A stretch of DNA of 64,000 nucleotides from Phycisphaeraceae bacterium (lineage in GTDB: Bacteria; Planctomycetota; Phycisphaerae; Phycisphaerales; Phycisphaeraceae): assembly GCA_020851465.1 (NCBI GenBank), contig JADZCR010000010.1:62001-126000 (forward strand), written 5' to 3'. Made by a program: the position numbers and the translations under genes. How positions within the stretch are numbered: position 1 is the stretch's first letter; each line of letters starts with the position of its first letter. A model generated the notes under the pieces. It did no database searches. It was not told the DNA's origin and saw nothing but the letters and a program-made list of their open reading frames with translations. Below are positions 16,380-26,026 of the stretch, one piece after another.

Positions 16380-17930
16380 TCAACGAAACTTCTCCTCGAT
16401 CGCCGGCAGCAGACGCTCGAGCTTCATCCCGCGTGACGCCTTGATGAGCACCGTATCGCCGCCCCGGAGCAACGCCGCCACCTGCGCCGGCACGGAATCA
16501 TCCCATATCGGGAAAGCCACGATGCGGTCCTGCGACCAGAGCTTCGCCAGTGCTTCCGCGGCAAAGAGCGAAAGCTGCCCGATGAAGATCACCAGATGGA
16601 TTTTCGGATGGTTGCGGTCCGGCTCGCCCTCCCAGGTCTGCGTGTCGCGTTCGGCGATGGTCCGGCCAATGCTCCGATGCAGATCGGGCGCGTACGCGCC
16701 CAGCTCGAACATATCACCCAGGATCGCCACGCGCCGACCGCCGGCAGGCAGCGCGAACTGCCGGAGCGTCATGATCGCGCCGGTGACGGACGCGAGGTTG
16801 GCGTTGTACGCATCGTTGATGATGGTGATCGCACCCGCTGCCGATGCGAGACGGCGGACGTTGAGCCGCATCTCCACCGGCACGGTGCGCGCCAGCGCAG
16901 CCGCCATCGCGTCCAGTTGCACGCCCAGCCGCCGACCGACGCACAGCGCCGCCAGCGCATTGACCGCGTTATACCGCCCCACCAGAGGCAGCGTCACCCG
17001 CACCGCGCCGCCGTCCACTGTGAAGGTCTGCGCTGCGTCGTCCTGAATCACCTGCGGGTCATCGGAAAAATCACAGACGCTCTGTGCATGGCGGCCATAG
17101 ATCACGACCTCCAGATGAGGCGGGAGCAGACCGAGCCGCTGGAAATAGGATTCCATCACCGCGCCTTCGATCACCGCTGCGCCGTCGGGCTTCACATATT
17201 TCAGGATCGCCGCTTCCTCGCGGGCGACGCCGTCGAGCGTGCCGAAGAACTCCATGTGCTCCTCGCCGATCGACGTGACCACCGCGATATCCGGGCGGAC
17301 GATCTGCGCCAGCGATTCGATTTCACCGGGATGATTGGTGCCGACCTCGACGACCACGAACTGATCTCCGGCAGGCAGTGCCGTCGCTTGCTGTGCTGGC
17401 GAAGCGTCCGTTGGTTGAGAAGCGATGCGTGTGCTCAGGATGGTCAGCGGCACGCCGATGTGGTTGTTGAAACTCTTGGGGCTTTGTGTGCCTTTGAGGG
17501 TCGAGGAAAGCGCGGTGTGGATGAGATTTCGGGTGGTGGTTTTGCCGTTGGAGCCGACGACCGCGATGACCTTGCAGCCCGCCGCCGCCAGCGTGTCACG
17601 GTAGGCTGCCGCGAGTTGTTGCAGAGCGGCGAGCGTGTCGGCAACGAGCAGGACGCCGGTAGAGCGCTCCGCGTTTTCCTGTCGGCTGCTCAGAAACGCC
17701 CGCGCCTTGGCTTCGTCGCTGACGATCAGCAGGGCTGCGCCGGATCGAGCGGCCGCATCGAGAAAATCGTGACCGTCGAACTTCGCACCCTTGAGCGCGA
17801 TGAAAGCCTCGCGCGGCCGGATCTCACGCGAATTCGTGCCGACACCCGACAGCATCACGTCCGGATCGGCTGCGGCGAGCCAGCTCCCGCCCGTGACCTT
17901 CGCGAAGTTTTTCGGCGTCCAGAAATCCAT
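16380..17930 (-). CDS. murF: UDP-N-acetylmuramoyl-tripeptide--D-alanyl-D-alanine ligase
   Basis: MurF adds D-Ala-D-Ala to the muramoyl tripeptide. The 516-residue protein has the Mur-ligase ATP loop VVGSNGKTTTRNL near residue 137, VVEVGTNHPGEI near 200, the substrate-domain motif SREIRPREAFIAL near 36, and INDAYNANLASV near 355. The first 80 residues form the usual UDP-binding domain. The start at 17930 lies 25 bp behind murE, so both are in one operon. Confidence 0.95.
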   Translation of the reverse strand: MDFWTPKNFAKVTGGSWLAAADPDVMLSGVGTNSREIRPREAFIALKGAKFDGHDFLDAAARSGAALLIVSDEAKARAFLSSRQENAERSTGVLLVADTLAALQQLAAAYRDTLAAAGCKVIAVVGSNGKTTTRNLIHTALSSTLKGTQSPKSFNNHIGVPLTILSTRIASQPTDASPAQQATALPAGDQFVVVEVGTNHPGEIESLAQIVRPDIAVVTSIGEEHMEFFGTLDGVAREEAAILKYVKPDGAAVIEGAVMESYFQRLGLLPPHLEVVIYGRHAQSVCDFSDDPQVIQDDAAQTFTVDGGAVRVTLPLVGRYNAVNALAALCVGRRLGVQLDAMAAALARTVPVEMRLNVRRLASAAGAITIINDAYNANLASVTGAIMTLRQFALPAGGRRVAILGDMFELGAYAPDLHRSIGRTIAERDTQTWEGEPDRNHPKIHLVIFIGQLSLFAAEALAKLWSQDRIVAFPIWDDSVPAQVAALLRGGDTVLIKASRGMKLERLLPAIEEKFR

Positions 17931-17955
17931 GACACCTCGAGCGCCGATGCGCTCC

Positions 17956-19599
17956 TCAACTCCTGGCCCGGAGCGCCCTGGCTGCTTCTTCACGGTCGTC
18001 AAAGTGCCGCTTGGTTGTTCCAATGATCTGGTAATCCTCATGCCCCTTGCCCGCGATCAACACCGTGTCTCGTGGTGAGGCGGATCGGATCGCCCGCGCG
18101 ATCGCGGCCGCGCGGTCCGGTTCGACTTCCACTTCCAGCCCGCCGTTCTTCGACTCCGGCGCGCGCCGCGACATTGCGACGATCTCCGCCGGATCGACTC
18201 CCTCGACCTCGAAAGTGCGAACCCCCGCCGGCCGCAACGCTGCAGGCACACCCGTGAGCACCTGACCGATGATGAAAGCCGGGTCTTCCGTGCGCGGATT
18301 GTCGCTGGTGACAATGACGTGATCCGCCAGACGACAGCAGACCGCAGCCATCTTCGGCCGCTTCGTGCGGTCTCGATCACCGCCGCAGCCGAACACTGCG
18401 ATCAGCTTTCCAGGCGTCACCGGTCTGAGTGCCGAGAGCACGTTTTCCAGTGCGTCATGCGTGTGTGCGTAATCGACCAGCACCGTCGGGAGCGTCGAGG
18501 CATCCCCCGCTGACGGGCGCACCGGTTCGAGTCGTCCGGGCGGCGCGGGACATTTTTCCAGCGTGTCGTGGAGGCCCTTGGCGATCGAGGCGACGCAGTT
18601 CGCAGCGGCCATCGCTTCCAGTGCGTTGATGACGTTGTGTCTGCCCACCAGCGGCAGGTCCACTTCCACACCGCCCCACGGACCGTCAAACTGAACACGG
18701 CTGTGCGACGCACCCAGATGCAGAATCGTCGCGGTCGAGGCGATCGCACTTGATGCGCCCTGCGTGTCGGACGCCAGCGGTGACACCGCCCTGCCTTCCG
18801 TATCGCTTTTGATGACGCGGCATTCGACCACGCGAGCGCGGCAATTTCGCAGCATCCGGCCCGCCCAGGCGTCGTCACGATTGACCACCGCCCAGGCGCT
18901 GGGCTTGAGATTCTCAAACAGCATCGCCTTGGCTGCTGCGTATTCCTCCATCGTGCCGTGGTAGTCGAGGTGATCACCGGTGAGATTGGTAAAAATGGCG
19001 ACGGCGAAGTCGAGGCTCCCGACCCGGCCCTGATGCAGGGCGTGGCTCGACACTTCCGCGATGGCGGCGCGGCAGCCGTTTTCCACCATAGCCGCCAGGT
19101 GACGGGAAAACTCGATGCCGCCGGGGGTGGTCAGCTCCGCTGCGGTGCGTGTCGCGCCGTTGTCGATGAGCACCGTGCCGATGACGCCGGTCTTGACTCC
19201 CGCGTTTTGCAGCAGGTGTTGCACGATGAAGGTGATCGTGGTCTTGCCATTGGTGCCGGTGACCGCGATGAGCTGGAGTTTTTTTCCCGGCTCGCCGAAA
19301 AACCGCTCCGCGAGGCGCGAGACGAAAGCGTGATCGATTTTCGCGGCTGAGAGCAGCGTGACTTTTTCACTCAGCGCGATCGCAGGCGGTGCATCACCCT
19401 CAATCAGCACCGCGGCTGCACCTTTGCTCAGAGCGTCGGCGATGAACTTCGAGCCGTCGGACTTCGTCCCGCTGCGCGCGATGAACAGCGCGCCGCGCTT
19501 CACGAGTCGTGAATCGTCGGTCAGGTCCGTCACGGCACACTGGGCGTCGCCGCGGATGAGTTGGAGGCCCAAGCCTTCGATGAGTTCGGAGAGTTTCAT
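17956..19599 (-). CDS. murE: UDP-N-acetylmuramoyl-tripeptide synthetase
   Basis: MurE adds the third stem amino acid to UDP-MurNAc-L-Ala-D-Glu. Seen are DSRLVKRGALFIA near residue 30, the ATP loop VTGTNGKTT near 115, the TTPGG and EVSSHAL region near 160-185, and HDALENVLSAL near 385. The tail has SDNPRTEDP near 433; DNPR is the motif that selects meso-diaminopimelate. The enzyme is 547 residues, slightly longer than usual because of a loop near 250-290. It heads a murE-murF-mraY run, a partial dcw-type cluster, and shows that this organism makes peptidoglycan. Confidence 0.95.
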   Translation of the reverse strand: MKLSELIEGLGLQLIRGDAQCAVTDLTDDSRLVKRGALFIARSGTKSDGSKFIADALSKGAAAVLIEGDAPPAIALSEKVTLLSAAKIDHAFVSRLAERFFGEPGKKLQLIAVTGTNGKTTITFIVQHLLQNAGVKTGVIGTVLIDNGATRTAAELTTPGGIEFSRHLAAMVENGCRAAIAEVSSHALHQGRVGSLDFAVAIFTNLTGDHLDYHGTMEEYAAAKAMLFENLKPSAWAVVNRDDAWAGRMLRNCRARVVECRVIKSDTEGRAVSPLASDTQGASSAIASTATILHLGASHSRVQFDGPWGGVEVDLPLVGRHNVINALEAMAAANCVASIAKGLHDTLEKCPAPPGRLEPVRPSAGDASTLPTVLVDYAHTHDALENVLSALRPVTPGKLIAVFGCGGDRDRTKRPKMAAVCCRLADHVIVTSDNPRTEDPAFIIGQVLTGVPAALRPAGVRTFEVEGVDPAEIVAMSRRAPESKNGGLEVEVEPDRAAAIARAIRSASPRDTVLIAGKGHEDYQIIGTTKRHFDDREEAARALRARS

Positions 19600-19888
19600 G
19601 TTGATCCGGGCCGGAACCACGGGGCCGATCCCGTCTCCAAGCCCTTCCACCGCGTGATTTATCGGTCTTGGTCAGGGCGCGTGAACATATTTTCCACTTG
19701 CGATCCTTCACCCGCAGTCTGACGAATTCCACTTCTCGCGCTCGACGGCGACGCTGACGTAACCATCGCTTGATAAACCCCGCCTCGGATGACGAGGCGA
19801 CCGGACAAGTTGACTGCCAACCGACGGCACGACACAGCCGCCCCGCGACAAGTCGGGCGGGAGTCAGACGACCCGGTTTCCACGGGAT

Positions 19889-20086
19889 TTAGTGGGACGG
19901 CGCGACCGTTACCGAAGGCGTTGAGCCTTCGCGCACCCACCGGCTAAGACGGCCGCGGCCACCCTGCGCCAGCGAGAGTCGGCGGAGGTAGTCCTCCAGC
20001 GCGTGCTGATTGAAATGCACCAGAAAGCTTTCGTCGGCGGTCCGGTTCATCGTGCGGATCGCTTCGATCAACTGCTGCTTGCTCAT
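19889..20086 (-). CDS. small hypothetical protein
   Basis: This 65-residue protein begins at 20086 after GGAG with good spacing. It contains FLVHFNQHALEDYLRRLSLAQG, which looks helical, and ends in a polar tail. No domain is recognised. It stands alone between murE and a small membrane protein. The clean ribosome site and protein-like composition support it as real. Confidence 0.5.
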   Translation of the reverse strand: MSKQQLIEAIRTMNRTADESFLVHFNQHALEDYLRRLSLAQGGRGRLSRWVREGSTPSVTVAPSH

Positions 20087-20304
20087 TGTGCTTCTCCAGC
20101 GAGGTCGGGACTCTACGACACGTGCCCCTCCGGGCGTCCCAGCCCAACGCAGCCTTCCTGGCTCGCCAACCATCGGCACAGTGAAGAAAAAACCTTGAAT
20201 GTGTAACTCACACGGACTCGCCGGCACACCTGCTAAGCACGATCTGCCCGGATGAATCCCGTTCCGCACTTCAAGCCGTCCCGCCGGTTCGTTATCCTTA
20301 TGTC

Positions 20305-20739
20305 ATGGGAATCATCGTTAACGGCCCGTTTTCGGGTAAACCGGTTAAGGTCCGCGATCAGGATGTCGGCCGCGCAGTACGCGACGAGGAAGGGCGCATC
20401 TTCTACGTGCTGCCTAAGAGCGACGGCGCAGGGTACTACGGCGCACCGACCCGTGCAGGCGGAAAGAAAGACGAAGAACGCGCCATTCAGATGGAGAATC
20501 GTCACGCCATCGCGCGCGGGAATGTCCACGAACAGGTCGAAGCAGTCCACGACGCCACCGGCAGGCGACGCGGGATGCGCGGCAAAGTCGTCGTCATCAT
20601 TCTGCTGGCGATCTTCGGCGGGCTGGTCTGGTTCGCCAAGTGGGGACCGATGGGCGATCTGACCAAAGCCTGGACGAAGAGCGAAGCTCCGCCGAAACAG
20701 ATTCCCGTCGATCCGCCGACCGCAGAACCAAGCCGGTAA
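20305..20739 (+). CDS. hypothetical single-pass membrane protein
   Basis: This 144-residue protein has a soluble N-terminal part (residues 1-85), including FYVLPKSDGAGYYGA. One membrane segment follows near 93-112 (VVVIILLAIFGGLVWFA), then a proline-rich tail. The orientation would place the N-terminus in the cytoplasm, given the basic GRRRGMRGK before the segment. No family is recognised and no operon partner is seen. Confidence 0.5.
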   Translation: MGIIVNGPFSGKPVKVRDQDVGRAVRDEEGRIFYVLPKSDGAGYYGAPTRAGGKKDEERAIQMENRHAIARGNVHEQVEAVHDATGRRRGMRGKVVVIILLAIFGGLVWFAKWGPMGDLTKAWTKSEAPPKQIPVDPPTAEPSR

Positions 20740-20831
20740 ACGGCGCAGCTCGCCCAACCGCACACCGCAAGCGGCTGCGCTGACTGACACGGGTACTCGA
20801 TTGCGAGGCTTCCGCTGATGCGGTGCGGCTC

Positions 20832-21971
20832 TTAATTCCACGTCCAGACGTTTTCGTACACGACATCCGGCTGAGGATTTTTCCAACTGGGGATGTTGCG
20901 CGCGTGGTCGCGCTTCCACCACTTGGCGCGGCCTTCACGCAGCAGCCAGATCTGCGTCCGAACGGTGTGTTCGGCTGGCGGACCGCCGGGCAGGAGAATG
21001 TCACCATCGCCGGCGACCTTGCCGCGCGGACCTCGATATTGCAGCAGATCACGCATCGCTTCGACGGTCGGCGCACGCTTGGCTTCATCCAGCAATTGAC
21101 GCATCAACTCGCGCCGCGGATCCTGTGCCGCCCAATAGGCTGTGTCAGCGCATACCGGCGGCAGCCCGCGCATCAGACGCGAGTTTTCACGGCAGGTCTT
21201 CGCGTGCGCCTGAAGCTCCGGGTCTTCGACAGCCATCCCCGTGACGAAACCGAATCCGTCCGGCTTCCAGCGCACCTTCATCTTCCGCGTGGTTTTCTCG
21301 ATCTCGGCGACACGGAGATCGCGGTCGATCACCATCCGGTTGCCCGGTCCCCAAAAATCGTTGTACCGCTCGAGCATCTCGACCGCTTCGGCTGCGGTGC
21401 GGCAGTAGCGCGCCACCAGCGCTTCCATCGGCACGGGGAACAGCTCCGGCGATACCTCATCGCAAGGCAGGTTGCAGGAGACGCCGTCGAAGATCAGAAA
21501 CTCGTTGCAGATCGGCCAGTAAGGCGGAGTGATGACGGCGTCGGCGTTGACATCCCAATTCTTCGCGCAGATCGGGCCGGCATCACTGGTGGGGAAAAAG
21601 ACCATCGAGCACTCGTTGCGGCCCCAGGTCAGACCGCGACCGGCTGCCACTTCACGCACGAGAAACAGCCACCCGCCGCAGTACGACTCCCAACGCGCTT
21701 CGTCGAGCTGCGCGCCGTCACGCTGGCCACGCCAGCGCGCCTCCACCAGTTCACGCACTCCGCGCAGCTCAGGATATTTCGTCAATGACGGCCGGGCAGC
21801 CAGACGAGCGCGATTGAAATTCCGCAGCAGACGCACCGCTTCCTCACGCGGAACCTGCAACTCGTCCTGAATCGATTGCAGATACTGGTCGGCGTGCTCA
21901 CGCACGACAGCAGCGATCGGAACCGTCTCCCTGAATGCTGCCTCATACCACGATTGGATCGTCCATAGCAT
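20832..21971 (-). CDS. C45-like (acyl-coenzyme A:6-APA acyltransferase type) hydrolase, copy 2
   Basis: This 379-residue protein resembles the NTN-hydrolase family C45. NECSMVFFPTSDAGPICAKN near residue 130 holds the candidate nucleophile cysteine followed by the usual asparagine-aspartate (KNWD). YNDFWGPGN near 215 and GFGFVTGM near 245 are shared with the neighbouring paralogue. The start at 21971 aligns with the start of that paralogue (MLWTIQSWY against MMWTIESWY). Family members release their cysteine by self-cleavage and hydrolyse or form amide bonds. The substrate is unknown. Confidence 0.6.
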   Translation of the reverse strand: MLWTIQSWYEAAFRETVPIAAVVREHADQYLQSIQDELQVPREEAVRLLRNFNRARLAARPSLTKYPELRGVRELVEARWRGQRDGAQLDEARWESYCGGWLFLVREVAAGRGLTWGRNECSMVFFPTSDAGPICAKNWDVNADAVITPPYWPICNEFLIFDGVSCNLPCDEVSPELFPVPMEALVARYCRTAAEAVEMLERYNDFWGPGNRMVIDRDLRVAEIEKTTRKMKVRWKPDGFGFVTGMAVEDPELQAHAKTCRENSRLMRGLPPVCADTAYWAAQDPRRELMRQLLDEAKRAPTVEAMRDLLQYRGPRGKVAGDGDILLPGGPPAEHTVRTQIWLLREGRAKWWKRDHARNIPSWKNPQPDVVYENVWTWN

Positions 21972-22016
21972 GTGCGGACTCCGGCAGGATGCGAACACCG
22001 ACCAGACGAAGCGCAT

Positions 22017-23153
22017 TCAGTTCCAGAGGAAGACATCCTTCTGCTGGATGTCTTCTTTTCTGTTGAGCCAGCTGGGGATTTCCCGCTGATTATCGCGCGC
22101 CCACCAGAGCGAGCGGCCTTCCGCCAGACAGTGGATTTGCGTCTTGATCGTGTGTTCGATCGGCGCATCGCCGGGGAAAAGCACGTCGCCGTTACCGGCG
22201 ACCAAGCCGTCCTTTTCACGGTACTGCATGATGGAGCGGAGCTTTTCGACGGTGGGGTTATGTCGCGCCTCGTCCATGAGTCGGTTCATGAGGATTCGCC
22301 GTTTGTCCTGCAACGCCCAGTACCGAGTGTCGTTGCAGGGATTGGGCAGGCCGCGTTCGGCGAGCGACTCAATCCGCCGCTGGTTGACGAAGGCCCAGAG
22401 TTCCGGGTCTTCCTGTGTCATCGCGGTCACGAAGCCGAAGCCGTCCTTGCTGCGGCGCACGGCGACACGGCAGGCGGTTTTCTCGAACATGGCGACATCG
22501 TTCTGACGATCCGCCAGGAGCATGTTGCCCGGACCCCAGAAATGGTTGTAGCGTGTGAAGAGTTCCACGGCTTCGCTGGTGTTGCGACAGTAGCGACCGG
22601 CGAGCGTCCAGACCGGCGCGGGAAAAATCTCCGGTGACTGCTCATCGAGAAAGACGCCGCTGGACACGCCGCCGGCAACGAAGTGTTCATTGATCGCCGG
22701 CCACTGCGGCGGCTGGTACGGCTCGTCAATGGTCGTGTCGAGATTGCTCGCCAGCAGCGGGCCGTGATCGCTGCGCGGGAAAAAGGCGACCGAGCAGTTG
22801 GCCTTGGGCTTGACCCTTCCGCAGCAGATTTCACGGTGATAAAAGAAATATCCATCGGCGTCGATGGCGGCTTCGAGATCGCTGAGTCCCGCCCCTTCCT
22901 GGATGCCGCGGCGTTGCGCCAGGATCAGATCGTGCATGCCGCGCAGCTCCGGGTAGCGCGTCAGGCTGGGTACCGCGTCGATCCGACGCCGCCACGAATC
23001 CTGAAGCGTCCGGGTCAACTCGTCCAGCGGCATGTCGGGCAGCTTTTCCCGGTAGGTGCCCAGGCGGAAGTTGGCCATCTTCCTGATCTGGTCCGCGTTT
23101 TTCCGGGCGTTTTCCCGCGCGGACAAATACCATGATTCGATTGTCCACATCAT
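22017..23153 (-). CDS. C45-like hydrolase, copy 1
   Basis: This is the tandem paralogue of the gene at 20832-21971 and the first of the pair in transcription order; the next gene starts 45 bp later. It is 378 residues long. NCSVAFFPRSDHGPLLASNL near residue 120 carries the candidate catalytic cysteine followed by NLD. YNHFWGPGN and GFGFVTAM match the paralogue, as does the C-terminal tryptophan-asparagine ending. The two are clearly diverged, so the duplication is old. The role is unknown. Confidence 0.6.
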   Translation of the reverse strand: MMWTIESWYLSARENARKNADQIRKMANFRLGTYREKLPDMPLDELTRTLQDSWRRRIDAVPSLTRYPELRGMHDLILAQRRGIQEGAGLSDLEAAIDADGYFFYHREICCGRVKPKANCSVAFFPRSDHGPLLASNLDTTIDEPYQPPQWPAINEHFVAGGVSSGVFLDEQSPEIFPAPVWTLAGRYCRNTSEAVELFTRYNHFWGPGNMLLADRQNDVAMFEKTACRVAVRRSKDGFGFVTAMTQEDPELWAFVNQRRIESLAERGLPNPCNDTRYWALQDKRRILMNRLMDEARHNPTVEKLRSIMQYREKDGLVAGNGDVLFPGDAPIEHTIKTQIHCLAEGRSLWWARDNQREIPSWLNRKEDIQQKDVFLWN

Positions 23154-23280
23154 TGCATTTCCAGTAAGGGGGAGAACATGAAATTGTAACCCGATCCTCC
23201 CGCGATTTCCGCAGCCTCAAGCGGGCGCGACGTCTCGACCGATCCAGCCATTCCGGGCGGGAAATACGTATGCTTTGACT

Positions 23281-25005
23281 ATGCGATACCTCATGCCCCT
23301 GATGCTCGCGCTCCTGCTCGCCCTCTCGTCCTGCGGACGATCTCCGGAGCCGCGCGAAGCGGACCTCATCTTCGTCTCCATCGAACATAAGTTTCTCGAC
23401 CCGCAGCGCATGACCTGGCTGCATGACATCCGCATCGGCGAATGTCTCTTTGAGCCGCTGCTGCGCTTCCGGTTGACCGACATGACGGTCGAAGGCGCGA
23501 CAGCGGAGCGATGGGAAGTATCCAAGGATGGTCTGACCTACACCTTCCACCTGCGGCCGGCGGCGCAATGGTCCAACGGCGACCCGGTCACCGCGCAAGA
23601 CTTCGCCTTTGCGTGGCGACGCGCGCTGCTCCAGGAGTTCGCCTGCGATTACTCGCAATTCTTCTTCCGCATCAAAGGAGCACGCGATTTCTTCGACTGG
23701 CGCACCGAGCAACTGGCACGCTTCAATCAGTCCGGTGCCGACAAACCCGGCGCGGCAAAGCTCTGGGAGCAGACGCAGAAAAAGTTCAAGGAGACGGTCG
23801 GCATCGCCACGCCTGATGACCTGACGCTCGTCGTCACGCTCGAAAAGCCATGCCCTTACTTCATCGAACTCTGCGCGTTCACCACCTTTGTCCCCAATCA
23901 CCGCGCCAGTCTCGAAAAGGAAATCAAGCTCAACGACAGCACCGGCCTGCTCGAGATGGACGACACCTACTGGACCGATCCCAAGCGGCTCATCGGCAAC
24001 GGGCCTTACGTCCTGGTCCGGCGCAATTTCAAGATCGACCTGCTGCTCCACCAGAACCCCTGCTACTGGAACAAGGCGGGAATGGGCAACACTTCGATCC
24101 TCGAAAAAGTCAGTGAAGACCCACAATCCGCCATGATGATTTACAACAACGGTGAAGCGGACTGGCTGCCCGACATGCCCACCGCGTCGGCACTGGCGGC
24201 TGATCTGGTCGCGCAGAAACGCAGCGACGTCCACCTGGTGCCCTCGGTGGCGACGTACTTTTACAACTTCAACTGCAGCCAGACGCTGCCCGACGGCCGA
24301 AAAAATCCGCTGTCGGACCCGCGCGTCCGACGCGCGCTGTCGATGGGGATCGACCGTGACACGATCGTGCGTCAAGTCACGCGGCTCAACCAGCCGACCG
24401 CGGTGACCTTCACCCCGCCGGGTACGCTGCCCGGTTACCAGTCACCCGTCGAGGCCGGCACGCACTACGACATCGAGGCCGCCAAAAAACTGCTCGCCGA
24501 AGCGGGCTATCCGGGCGGCAAGGGTCTCACCGGCATTTCCATCCTCTTCAATACCGGACAGGGCCATGAGACCGTCGCTCAATTCATCAAGCGGACCTGG
24601 GAAGAAAAACTCGGCGTCGTGGTAACGCTCGAACCGATGGAGCAAAACAACTTCGCGGATCGGCTCAAGAAACATGAGTTCACGATTTCACGCGCCAGTT
24701 GGTTTGCCGACTACCGCGACCCGACGACGTTTCTGGACAAGTTCCAGACCGGGAACGGCAACAACGATCCGGGCTATCAAAATCTGGGCTACGACGAGCG
24801 ACTCCAGCAAGCTGAGAGCGAGACGGATCCGGCGCGGCGGATGGCGATCCTGCGCGACGCGGAGTCGCTGCTGATGAGCGAGCAGCCGATCGCGCCGATC
24901 TATCACTACGTCAACCTGCACGTCTTCAACGCTGACAAAGTTAAGAACATGAACCTCAACGCATGGAACTTCCGCCGACTGGAGCTGGTGAAGGTGGAGA
25001 AATAG
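23281..25005 (+). CDS. oligopeptide ABC transporter substrate-binding lipoprotein
   Basis: This 574-residue OppA-type (SBP_bac_5) protein binds peptides outside the membrane and passes them to the permease. The signal peptide ends in the lipobox LSSC near residue 18. The family core includes ERWEVSKDGLTYTFHLRPAAQWSNG near 80 (only the first part needed for the call) and PRVRRALSMGIDRDTIV near 350. The start at 23281 gives a proper signal peptide. It lies 57 bp before an oppB-like permease. The oppC, oppD and oppF partners are not in this window. Confidence 0.9.
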   Translation: MRYLMPLMLALLLALSSCGRSPEPREADLIFVSIEHKFLDPQRMTWLHDIRIGECLFEPLLRFRLTDMTVEGATAERWEVSKDGLTYTFHLRPAAQWSNGDPVTAQDFAFAWRRALLQEFACDYSQFFFRIKGARDFFDWRTEQLARFNQSGADKPGAAKLWEQTQKKFKETVGIATPDDLTLVVTLEKPCPYFIELCAFTTFVPNHRASLEKEIKLNDSTGLLEMDDTYWTDPKRLIGNGPYVLVRRNFKIDLLLHQNPCYWNKAGMGNTSILEKVSEDPQSAMMIYNNGEADWLPDMPTASALAADLVAQKRSDVHLVPSVATYFYNFNCSQTLPDGRKNPLSDPRVRRALSMGIDRDTIVRQVTRLNQPTAVTFTPPGTLPGYQSPVEAGTHYDIEAAKKLLAEAGYPGGKGLTGISILFNTGQGHETVAQFIKRTWEEKLGVVVTLEPMEQNNFADRLKKHEFTISRASWFADYRDPTTFLDKFQTGNGNNDPGYQNLGYDERLQQAESETDPARRMAILRDAESLLMSEQPIAPIYHYVNLHVFNADKVKNMNLNAWNFRRLELVKVEK

Positions 25006-25062
25006 TCGGCACGGGCGGGCCTGATCCTGCGGAGCCGCGTGCGGTTCATTACACTTGCACCC

Positions 25063-25986
25063 ATGCCTCGCTTCATCCTCTGGCGGCTGTTGCAACTGCC
25101 CCTGATCGTCGCGGTGGTTTTCCTCGTGACGTTCACGCTGGTGTGGTGGCTGCCGGGAAATCCGCTGCTGCGTCCGGACAATCGCCCTTCGCCGGAGATC
25201 GAGCGTGCCCTGCTGGCGCAGTACCACCTTGATAATCCGGTGACGTTCATGGGTGAGTATCTGCGTGATGCGCTGCACGGCGACTTCGGGCCGAGCCTCC
25301 AGTTCCGCGATCAGCGGGTGTCCGACATTCTGCGTGCCGGCCTACCGGTCAGCGCCGCGATCGGTGCGGCTGCGCTGGCGCTCGCCGTCGTCCTGGGTGT
25401 CGCCGCCGGAATGCTCGGCGCCGTCAGGCCGGGAACCTTCGCCGACTGGATGAGTCAATCCGTCGTCCTCATCGGGGTGAGTCTGCCCGCCTTCATCACC
25501 GGCTCGGTGCTGCTGGTCATCTTCGGCGGGCTGCTCAAATGGTTTCCCGTCAGCGGCTGGAAGTGGAATGATCCGGGCTATCTCGTCCTGCCCGCCCTGA
25601 CCATCGCGCTGGGGCCGGCCGCCTACATCGCGCGACTGGTGCGGCTGGGACTGGCGGACATTCTCAACGACGACTTCATCCGCACCGCCCGCGCCAAGGG
25701 TTTGCCGCCACGAAAGGTGCTTTTCAAGCACGCGCTGAAAGTCGCGTTCCTGCCGGTGCTCTCGTTCCTTGGTCCCGCAGCCGCTGTCACGATGACCGGC
25801 TCGTTCGTCGTCGAGCGTGTGTTTTCCCTGCCGGGCATCGGCACGCACTTCGTCACAGCCGTGCTCAACAAGGACCAGTTTCTGATCCTGGGAATCGTGA
25901 CGATTTTTTCGACGATGCTGATCGGGTTTAACCTGATCGTGGATGTGCTATACGCAGCAGTCGATCCGCGGATCGAGTTGACGTGA
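25063..25986 (+). CDS. peptide ABC transporter permease (OppB type)
   Basis: This 307-residue membrane permease has the typical first helix (ILWRLLQLPLIVAVVFLVTF) and DNPVTFMGEYLRDALHGDFG near residue 58. The EAA-loop YIARLVRLGLADILNDDFIRTARAKGLP near 190-217 contacts the ATPase. The end, LIVDVLYAAVDPRIEL, is characteristic of OppB/DppB. It follows oppA in an apparent two-gene operon and is convergent with lgt. Confidence 0.9.
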   Translation: MPRFILWRLLQLPLIVAVVFLVTFTLVWWLPGNPLLRPDNRPSPEIERALLAQYHLDNPVTFMGEYLRDALHGDFGPSLQFRDQRVSDILRAGLPVSAAIGAAALALAVVLGVAAGMLGAVRPGTFADWMSQSVVLIGVSLPAFITGSVLLVIFGGLLKWFPVSGWKWNDPGYLVLPALTIALGPAAYIARLVRLGLADILNDDFIRTARAKGLPPRKVLFKHALKVAFLPVLSFLGPAAAVTMTGSFVVERVFSLPGIGTHFVTAVLNKDQFLILGIVTIFSTMLIGFNLIVDVLYAAVDPRIELT

Positions 25987-26026
25987 GAAAGCCGCGGTGC
26001 AGAAAAGCCGCGGCGTGCCTAGTCGG

